This document shows, piece after piece, positions 57,802 through 64,000 of a stretch of DNA of 64,000 nucleotides. Within the stretch, counting starts at the first letter, position 1. Each line of letters opens with the position of its first letter. Location: the NCBI GenBank assembly GCA_963701675.1, contig OY969623.1, positions 2,666,001 through 2,730,000 on the forward strand, read 5' to 3'. The notes under the pieces were generated by a model, which was not told where the DNA came from, ran no database searches, and worked only from the letters and a program-made list of their open reading frames with translations. A program made the translations under genes and the position numbers. Origin of the DNA: G963701675 sp963701675 (GTDB taxonomy: Bacteria; Planctomycetota; Planctomycetia; Gemmatales; Gemmataceae).

Positions 57802-59889
57802 CTAGGGCAGAGGTCTCGCCTGGGCTGTAGCCTGGGGTAGCAGGCGAAATTTCGTCACAAAAGCGTCGTCATACCCCGACCCGTTATGTGTGGTGTCATA
57901 GGCGCCTGCGGTGGTTGGAAAGTTATTGGATAGTGTTGAACCAGTGAGAAAGACGTTTCCATTCCTTGCCTCAATGTCGGCTCGCGCCCAATTGTCATAT
58001 GACGATCCACCTATGAAGCTCGAATACACGAGCGCCGAGCCGGAACCGCTGAGCTGCGTGACGAAAGCATCGAACTGACCGTTCCACGACTGGTCGAAAG
58101 CGTTTGGAGTTGTGGGGAAGTTCGAGGAGAAGGTCGCTCCCGTGACATACGCATTATTGCCGCTGACGGTGATAGAAAGTCCGCGATCCTCACCAACAGG
58201 CGTCGAACCGCCGAGGTACGTCGAATACACGAGAGCAGAACCTGCGGCGTTCAGTTTCGACACGAATGCGTCGCCGCCGCCGTTGTATGAAGCGTCAAAC
58301 GCGCCCAGTGTCGTCGGGAAGCCGTTGCTGTCCGTAAAGCCGGTGATGTATGCGCTCCCTGTCGCGTCAATGGCGATTCCTGCGGCGCTACCTACGCCGA
58401 CGAAGGTAGAATACACGAGTCCGGTTCCACTAGCGTTAAGCTTCGTCACGAACGGGTCTGCAAACAACGCATCGTTAAATGAGGTGTCGTAAGCGCCCAC
58501 CGTAGTCGGAAAAAATCCCGAAGTGGTAGACCCGGTGAGATACGTGTTCCCCTGCTTGTCGAGCGCGACCGCCTCGCACGTGTCCGTACCGGAACCTCCT
58601 AGGAAGGTGGAATAATGAAGCCCCGATCCACCGGCATTGAGTTTGGTTACGAAGCAGTCGTAGCCGAAAGCATCTGTGTCCCATGCGCCAGCTGTTGTCG
58701 GAAAGTCACCTGATGCCGTCGAGCCACTCACATAAGCGCTACCAGCTCCGTCAACGGCGAGCCCCCAGCCAGTATCATTAAGACTGCCGCCGAGGTAGGT
58801 GGAGTAAAGAAGTTGACTGCCATCAGCGGAAAGCTTAGTAACAAAAGCGTCTCCGCCGTTGTGATACGCGGTGTCAAAAGCACCTAACGTCGTAGGAAAG
58901 CTTTCGGAAAGCGTGCGCCCCGTGACGAACGCGCTGCCATTGCCATCAACGCCAATAGCAAAGCACTCTTCGTACACCGTTCCTCCTCCCCCAAGGTATG
59001 TCGAGTAGAGGAGGCTGCCACCGTCCGAGTTCAATTTGGCGACATAGCAGTCGGTTCCGAACGTGCCCCAGTTATAGGACTCATCAAATGCGCCCGGTGT
59101 CGTCGGGAAGTTCGTGGAGTCCGTCATGCCGGTTACATAAACGGCCCCGCCCTGATCGACCGCGATGCTGTTGCCAACGTCCCCAAACGAGCCGCCGAGG
59201 AACGTAGAATACACCGGCCCTAACACCACGGGGTCGATGACCAGCGGCAAGTCAGGATCGTAGGCATCTATCTTAAAGGTAACGTCCTGATTGTACGAGT
59301 CAGTGTCGAGGGCAAATGCGCCGCCCACTGCGCGTCTTTGCCCGTTCACTTCTTGGTAGAGATAGGGCCGGTCTTGAACAAGCGTAGCGCCGGCCGCGTG
59401 AACCTCAAGCTTCCCGCCTTCACTGATTTCCAGATCATCAGCACCGGCAAAGTTCAGCCGGATTTGGCTCGGGTCGGCTCCTGGCGCGACGATGAAGTCG
59501 AATTCCAACGCGCCATCCGAAGTGCTGTAATAAACAAGATCAATGCCGGAATACACGCCCTCGTATGCTACACGGCTGTAGTTTGCGACATGGGCGTGCC
59601 ATTCGGCAGGATCATTCCCGATGAAGTAGTTCGTCACTCCCGGAAGTCGTTCGACGCCCTCTGCCTGAGCGTTCGGATTTGCTCCGTCGACTTCCATGTG
59701 GATCGCGACAGCCGCTCGTCGGGATGTCGGTTGCTCCAATGCGGCCACGCCGTCAGAGCCGGGCGTTGGAGCACGCTGCGATGAGACTTGAATGCTGAAC
59801 ACGGCGGCGGTCGGCGTAAGAAATACGCTATAGCCGCCGGCGCGAGACGAAATCAACCCGATCATCGAATTGGCCGACATTCTCCTCAA
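57802..59889 (-). CDS. SBBP-repeat surface protein, main part (frameshifted)
   Basis: The meaningful sequence starts near 59860 with SRAGGYSVFLTPTAAVF, which continues the N-terminal part at 59828-60523. After the N-terminal beta domain (GVTNYFIGNDPAEWHAHVAN, YEGVYSGIDLVYYSTSDGAL) there are about nine SBBP beta-propeller repeats of ~50 aa, each with YSTYLGGSxxD...AVDGxGxAYVTGxTxSxNFPTTxGAFDxxYNGGGDAFVTKLNxxGS. Examples are at residues ~225-690 (AYVSGSTASGDFPTTAGAWD, AYITGFTDSNGFPTTLGAFD). It ends DDAFVTKFRLLPQATAQARP. It is a secreted or surface protein and may bind ligands through the propeller. Confidence 0.75.
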   Translation of the reverse strand: MRRMSANSMIGLISSRAGGYSVFLTPTAAVFSIQVSSQRAPTPGSDGVAALEQPTSRRAAVAIHMEVDGANPNAQAEGVERLPGVTNYFIGNDPAEWHAHVANYSRVAYEGVYSGIDLVYYSTSDGALEFDFIVAPGADPSQIRLNFAGADDLEISEGGKLEVHAAGATLVQDRPYLYQEVNGQRRAVGGAFALDTDSYNQDVTFKIDAYDPDLPLVIDPVVLGPVYSTFLGGSFGDVGNSIAVDQGGAVYVTGMTDSTNFPTTPGAFDESYNWGTFGTDCYVAKLNSDGGSLLYSTYLGGGGTVYEECFAIGVDGNGSAFVTGRTLSESFPTTLGAFDTAYHNGGDAFVTKLSADGSQLLYSTYLGGSLNDTGWGLAVDGAGSAYVSGSTASGDFPTTAGAWDTDAFGYDCFVTKLNAGGSGLHYSTFLGGSGTDTCEAVALDKQGNTYLTGSTTSGFFPTTVGAYDTSFNDALFADPFVTKLNASGTGLVYSTFVGVGSAAGIAIDATGSAYITGFTDSNGFPTTLGAFDASYNGGGDAFVSKLNAAGSALVYSTYLGGSTPVGEDRGLSITVSGNNAYVTGATFSSNFPTTPNAFDQSWNGQFDAFVTQLSGSGSALVYSSFIGGSSYDNWARADIEARNGNVFLTGSTLSNNFPTTAGAYDTTHNGSGYDDAFVTKFRLLPQATAQARPLP

Positions 59890-60523
59890 AGCTCAGCGGT
59901 ATTTCGCCAAGTTGATCCGCCATTTGCCCGGTCTGAGTGTCATTTACGGGCTGAGGTTCATTACGGCTAAACACTAGGGCAGGTGGGACGGGCCTAGCTG
60001 AGCGGCTGTTTTCGTCGTTGGTCGCCACGCTTAAGCTCGCGCGGTTATTTGGTGCGCCGATCAGCGCCGCGCATAGGTCTTCAGTCCCATCGGGCGGCGA
60101 CAGGCTGCCCGACGTCGATTTCAATTGCATTGAATGCCCGCTCGCGCCGACTGCGGCTGCCGCGTCTTGTCCGAGAAGATCCTTAAGTAATTCCTCTACT
60201 TGCAAGCAGCCATTCTCAGTAGCTGCAATGCCATCGCAGAGCAAGGCGCCGGGGTGTGGGGGTGTCTCGAAATTGGCGGGCGTTCGTTTCTTTTGGGCAA
60301 ATGGTGGCGCTGATCGCTCCAGAACGTCGAGTTGAACCGCCATAAACTTCTCACGCGATTGCTGAGCCGAACTGGGGGCATGGGTCGGCCGATCTAACAG
60401 GTAAGTCACGCCATTTCCCGCGAACATCACGTTGCCGGGCGGCAAGCGTTTTTCAAGAAGTTCGAGCCGTGGAAAATGAAACCAATCTCGGTGTGCGAAC
60501 AGAATTCTTTCATGCCGTTTCAT
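59828..60523 (-). CDS. SBBP-repeat surface protein, N-terminal part (frameshifted)
   Basis: From ATG 60523: a basic start and the planctomycete export signature WFHFPRLELLEKRLPPGNV (~residues 14-32). A low-complexity region of about 160 residues follows, then LSFEENVGQFDDRVDFVSR, the well-known opening of the domain that precedes SBBP repeats. The frame then stops within 5 codons, whereas the other frame gives the expected AGGYSVFLTP. A one-base change near 59845-59860 separates the two parts of a ~910-aa protein. Confidence 0.7.
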   Translation of the reverse strand: MKRHERILFAHRDWFHFPRLELLEKRLPPGNVMFAGNGVTYLLDRPTHAPSSAQQSREKFMAVQLDVLERSAPPFAQKKRTPANFETPPHPGALLCDGIAATENGCLQVEELLKDLLGQDAAAAVGASGHSMQLKSTSGSLSPPDGTEDLCAALIGAPNNRASLSVATNDENSRSARPVPPALVFSRNEPQPVNDTQTGQMADQLGEIPLSFEENVGQFDDRVDFVSRRRL

Positions 60524-60874
60524 CGCAATCCTCCGGGTCCCTAGACAGAAAAACCAGACTCACCGACGGAGAGTCACTGTGCAGCCGCGCCCGCAGGTAA
60601 AACAGGCAAACGGGCCGCAATGGAATTACCCGCCAGTCTGCAAATGCTGACAGAAACCATTCACTTTTTTCTGAGGAAGGCAGCCGCTGGGCGTACGTTT
60701 GAAAACGCCGGAGACGGCACCGACCGTTCCTAATGATCGGATTCGAGAATCATTAAGTTATTGACATATCTGCGCAAGAATATTGTCACAAAACTTTAAC
60801 TTGCGCGAGCGAGTTCATTAATGTAAATTGATCTTCACACCCAGGACAGGTGCCACACATGAAGGAGTCGCCCT
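60524..60874. promoter_or_regulatory. Divergent intergenic region with inverted repeat
   Basis: It separates the SBBP gene (minus) from the small exported protein (plus). It contains GCGCAAG (60772-60778) and CTTGCGC (60800-60806), a 7-bp inverted repeat around AT-rich sequence, and a TTGACA at 60761-60766. These may form part of the promoter of either gene. No gene inside. Confidence 0.35.
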
Positions 60875-61099
60875 ATGGTAAGGATGCCGCTGCGAATAAT
60901 TGCCGCCACAGTTGTGGCTGCGTCATTTGCTTTGATTACTACTCATTCCAATGCCCTGGTCGGTCCGCCGAGGGTGCCTATTTCACAACCTCAACAAGAC
61001 GAATGCCATATCAGCCCCGATGGAAAGACCTTATATTGCATAGACAGGGAAACCGGTGCGTGGTACTGGAAACCCGCGTGGCCTGGATTCGACGACTAG
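60875..61099 (+). CDS. Small exported protein (74 aa)
   Basis: AAGGAGTCGCCCT precedes the ATG at 60875. MVRMPLRIIAATVVAASFAL then ITTHSNALV is a signal peptide. The mature part of about 45 residues has two Cys and ends HISPDGKTLYCIDRETGAWY with WKPAWPGFDD, an aromatic-rich beta strand pair as seen in small envelope proteins. Family not recognised. Confidence 0.6.
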   Translation: MVRMPLRIIAATVVAASFALITTHSNALVGPPRVPISQPQQDECHISPDGKTLYCIDRETGAWYWKPAWPGFDD

Positions 61100-61192
61100 C
61101 GAGGTCATCGTCATCATCAATCGCGGTGACGCGGACATCGCCCAGCAAGCCTCGCGTCGCTGTTGCGGGGCTTACCTGCCCGGCGGATGGCC

Positions 61193-64000
61193 TTAAGGTG
61201 TTAGGTTTTTGCTTTCGAGTCCAGCGATTAACTGCTTGAAATCCTCCCGCTCGCGCAGCGGGGCGAGCTTGGCGTTTTGCTTCATCTGGGCAACGTCCTT
61301 GTAGCCGTTGGCGACCGCTTCGCGCAACATGGCCATCGCCTGGTCGGCGTAGAATTGCACGCTCTTTGCGCGCTCTGCTTCGCTCACCTGCTTGTTTTTC
61401 CGGACGACCGGTACACAGTTGGCCAGGGCGTCTGCGGCACGCACGGCATCGACGGCCCGGTCCCAATCTAGGTCTCGAAGCTGCGAAGCGGCTTGCAAAG
61501 CTGCGGCTTCATCGCCGAGACCGGCGCAACTTTCGACAAGTACAGCAAGGTGCTTTCGAAAGAGCTCCCGGTAGGACGGTGACTTAGGAGTAGTTTGGAG
61601 CGCCGCCTGATGATGCGGCATTGCCTCTTCCAGCCAATGTCGGGCTTGAGCAAAATCACTGCCTTCATTGAGTAGCATGGCGATATTATCGAGCAATAGT
61701 GCCGTCTCGTAACGAATGCCCGGCACGTTGGGCGAATCGGCGACCCGCTGTTTTTGGATGGCCAGTGCTTCGAGGTAAGCCCTCTCCGCATCCTTCGGCC
61801 GACCCATTTTCCGGAACAAGATTGCCAGGTCGTTGTGACTTCCGATCAGTTCTCGTTGATAATTGGGGACAGTAGGGAAGTCGGCCGCCAGTTGCTTGCG
61901 AATGACGAGAGTTTCGCCGTAGACGGTTTCGGCTTCCTTTAGCCGACCCTGCACGCGGAGCCGTCCAGCCAAGTCATGGAAACTCATGGCCAGGTCGTGG
62001 CGAAACTCGGACCGGGTCGGGAACTCGGCTTCCAGTTGTTTACGAATGGCGAGCGCTTCACCGTGGGCGGTTTCCGCTTCGTCCGTTCGACCCTCGGCCG
62101 CGAGGAGCTTACCGAGCCAGCTGTAAGTCGCCGCCAGCCCGCGGCGGAATTCGGGCCGGGTCGGGAAGTCGGCCGCCAGTTTTTGGCGAATGGCCAGCGC
62201 GTCGGCATAGGCTGCTTCTGCGTCCTTTTTCCGCCCAAAAGAATGGAGGTACTGGCCCAGCATATCGTGGCTCTCTGCAACGTCGTGGCAAAATTCGGGA
62301 CGTATGGGGAAATCAGCGGCGAGTTGCCGGCGAATATCCAGTGCCGTTCTGTAGCTTGTCTCCGCTTCTTCCAATCGGCCCATAGCATAAAGCATCTGAC
62401 CCGCGGTGTGGTGACTGGCGGCGAGGTTTTGCCGAAATTCGGGCCGCGTTGGGAAGTCAGCGGCTAGTTGCTTGCGAATTGCCAATGCTTCCGCATGGGC
62501 GGATTCCGCATTCTTCAGCTGTCCGGTGGTCCGGAAAAGCTGTCCGCGGCTGTATTGAATTCCCGCCATTAGTTGACGAAATTCGGTATTGGCCGGGAAG
62601 TCGGCCAATAGTCGCTGTTCAATTGCGAGCGCATCGTTGTAGCGCTCTTCCGCTTCTTTGAACCGGAATGTTGCTAGGAACACATTTGCTAGACCCAGGT
62701 GACTCTTGACGGAGTCGTGACGAATATCATGGCGGGTCGGGAAGTCGGCCGCGAGATCATTCATAAGGCCTAAAGCGGAAGTGTACGCAGTCTCGGCTTC
62801 GCGCAGCCGACCGGTATCCTGCATCAACCTTCCAAGTCCCCAGTAGGTGCTGGCGAGATTGTAGCGGATGCCGGCGCTGGCGGGGACCTCGGTAATCAAC
62901 TGCTGATATGACGCCAGAGCCAGCCGGAAGGAGGCTTCGGCGTTCTTTTCGTCGCCGAGCCGGCGCTGCACATGACCCACTCGGACATGGCCTTCGGCAC
63001 GCACGGCACGTCTTTCGGCTTCTTCGCCAGGCAACGCGGCAAACTCTTCGTACTGCTGCTGGATTTCGCGCAAGAAGCGGCGGTTCTCTTCGGTCAAGAC
63101 CGTCTGCCCTGCCAGCTGCTGCTCGACCATGTCGTCGGTTAGCTTGCGAAGAGCGCCCATCGCGATTGTTCGCGCCTGCGTCTCCGCTTGCAACGCCATG
63201 TCTTTCTTGTCGCGTTCCTGCGCCGTCTGCCGTCGTTCCTGGTCGACGGTAATCAAACCGATGACCAAGCCCACGAGAGCCGTTAGAAGCAACGCAGCAG
63301 CACTCGCGGTGAGTGTCCGATGTCGCCGCAGCCAGCGACGAAATCTCGTTCGCCATGGCTCCGGATACGCCGTGACCGGTTCATCTGCGAGCCAGTGTTC
63401 TACGTCGGCCGCCAAATCGAGTGTGGTTGCGTATCGGTCGGCAGGAAGGAGCGCCATTGCCTTCCGGCTGATCGCATCAAGAGCAGCAGGAGTGTCGGCC
63501 TTAACCTCTCTTGGAGCAGAGAAATGGCCGTGTTCGACTTTGTTAAGCAAATCCTGAGCGTCCGTCCCGACGAAGGGAGGCTTGCCGGTCAGCAGCACAT
63601 ACAACGTCGCGCCAAGACTATACACGTCGCTGGCGAGCCCCATTTCGCCAATGCGCCCACCGGCCTGCTCCGGACTCATGTAGACTGGAGTTCCGACGAA
63701 CGTCCCGGCGCGCGTTTCAGCCACGCCGCTACCCGAACTTGGCCGAAGGAGTTGGCCATCTCCTTCAGATGACGTGCAAACACTTCCTAGAGCCTTGGCA
63801 AGGCCCCAGTCCACTACCAAGGTCTCGCCATATTTTCCAAGCATGACGTTGCTTGGTTTAAGATCGCGATGCAGTACGCCGCGGCTATGGGCGTAGGCGA
63901 CGGCATTGCACACGTCGATGAACCGGCGCAACAATTGTCGAAATTCCAGGCTCCGTTCGCCGGGATCGCGACCGGGGCGTTCTGCCTCGTGAAATCGTTT
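61193..64000 (-). CDS. Ser/Thr protein kinase with TPR domain (5' part outside window)
   Basis: The frame is open to the right edge (KRFHEAERPGRDPGERSLEF at the border), so the N-terminal lobe is missing from the window. Visible kinase parts are GVLHRDLKPSNVMLGKYGET, VVDWGLAKAL (DWG in place of DFG, common in this group), TFVGTPVYMSPEQAGG and DVYSLGATLYVLLTGKPPF. A membrane segment TASAAALLLTALVGLVIGLI follows, then a helical linker. Some nine tetratricopeptide-like units of ~48 residues come next, each containing AExxYxxALxIRKQLAADFPTRPEFRxxLAxSHxxLGxLL. The C-terminal LREREDFKQLIAGL is typical of planctomycete WD/TPR kinases. It is likely an envelope-located signalling kinase that binds partners through its TPRs. 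Confidence 0.92.
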   Translation of the reverse strand, partial: KRFHEAERPGRDPGERSLEFRQLLRRFIDVCNAVAYAHSRGVLHRDLKPSNVMLGKYGETLVVDWGLAKALGSVCTSSEGDGQLLRPSSGSGVAETRAGTFVGTPVYMSPEQAGGRIGEMGLASDVYSLGATLYVLLTGKPPFVGTDAQDLLNKVEHGHFSAPREVKADTPAALDAISRKAMALLPADRYATTLDLAADVEHWLADEPVTAYPEPWRTRFRRWLRRHRTLTASAAALLLTALVGLVIGLITVDQERRQTAQERDKKDMALQAETQARTIAMGALRKLTDDMVEQQLAGQTVLTEENRRFLREIQQQYEEFAALPGEEAERRAVRAEGHVRVGHVQRRLGDEKNAEASFRLALASYQQLITEVPASAGIRYNLASTYWGLGRLMQDTGRLREAETAYTSALGLMNDLAADFPTRHDIRHDSVKSHLGLANVFLATFRFKEAEERYNDALAIEQRLLADFPANTEFRQLMAGIQYSRGQLFRTTGQLKNAESAHAEALAIRKQLAADFPTRPEFRQNLAASHHTAGQMLYAMGRLEEAETSYRTALDIRRQLAADFPIRPEFCHDVAESHDMLGQYLHSFGRKKDAEAAYADALAIRQKLAADFPTRPEFRRGLAATYSWLGKLLAAEGRTDEAETAHGEALAIRKQLEAEFPTRSEFRHDLAMSFHDLAGRLRVQGRLKEAETVYGETLVIRKQLAADFPTVPNYQRELIGSHNDLAILFRKMGRPKDAERAYLEALAIQKQRVADSPNVPGIRYETALLLDNIAMLLNEGSDFAQARHWLEEAMPHHQAALQTTPKSPSYRELFRKHLAVLVESCAGLGDEAAALQAASQLRDLDWDRAVDAVRAADALANCVPVVRKNKQVSEAERAKSVQFYADQAMAMLREAVANGYKDVAQMKQNAKLAPLREREDFKQLIAGLESKNLTP

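Noticed and set aside
61300..63100. CRISPR-like or tandem DNA repeats in the right part
   Set aside because: The periodic similarity is due to the ~48-residue TPR units of the kinase and not to a non-coding repeat array. No CRISPR array was seen anywhere.

Overview
The window looks like chromosomal DNA from a planctomycete, probably of the Gemmata/Isosphaera type. At least ten large genes begin with the short planctomycete extracellular N-terminal signature (a basic stretch, then L-E-x-L-E-x-R-x-x-P/L). There is also an ECF sigma factor that overlaps a serine/threonine kinase gene, a TPR-bearing kinase, and a hypothetical protein family (41903-42625) that I know mainly from planctomycetes. 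I see no tRNA, rRNA or CRISPR array. The lineage is an inference from protein style, not from a marker gene.

Layout. (1) 1-10.4 kb is an accessory island: three short mobile-element genes, two of them preceded by near-identical structured leaders of about 180 nt; a frameshifted secreted protein with a HEAT-like partner; a VapBC-like toxin-antitoxin pair; a P4-type tyrosine integrase with an AlpA-type regulator; an SH3 membrane protein followed by a decayed deaminase; a secreted EEP nuclease; and a resolvase fragment. (2) 10.4-36.2 kb is dominated by large secreted or cell-surface proteins: right-handed beta-helix, matrixin, delta-60 repeat and FG-GAP repeat proteins and a glycosidase-like protein. 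Interspersed are an ECF-like sigma factor, a second zinc metalloprotease, a GMC oxidoreductase and several gene remnants. (3) 36.2-50.6 kb holds an IS110 transposase, another surface protein, the ECF/kinase operon, a zinc-ribbon membrane protein, a transglutaminase-like protein and a lipoprotein. (4) 50.6-57.2 kb is a second mobile segment: a MobF relaxase-helicase with a coupled partner gene, a second copy of the SH3/deaminase cassette, and small membrane proteins. (5) 57.4-64 kb contains small secreted proteins, an SBBP-repeat surface protein and a TPR kinase that runs off the right edge.

Recurring theme. At least seven genes are split by a single frame change while both halves remain clearly readable: 2640-4707, 23909-24885, 27859-30884, 34072-36179, 47822-49521, 57802-60523 and probably 56006-56864. 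Either the sequence contains indel errors or this lineage is losing secreted-protein genes. Separately there is a real graveyard of fragments: resolvase, SBBP tail, cytochrome-like CxxCH protein, NmrA-like protein and deaminases.

The most promising undescribed element is the pair of structured leaders at 331-511 and 1552-1727. Their helices are kept by compensating changes, and they sit just upstream of two different mobile-element genes. The second is the two-gene cassette (SH3 membrane protein plus deaminase-like protein) that occurs next to both the integrase and the relaxase with a conserved promoter block.
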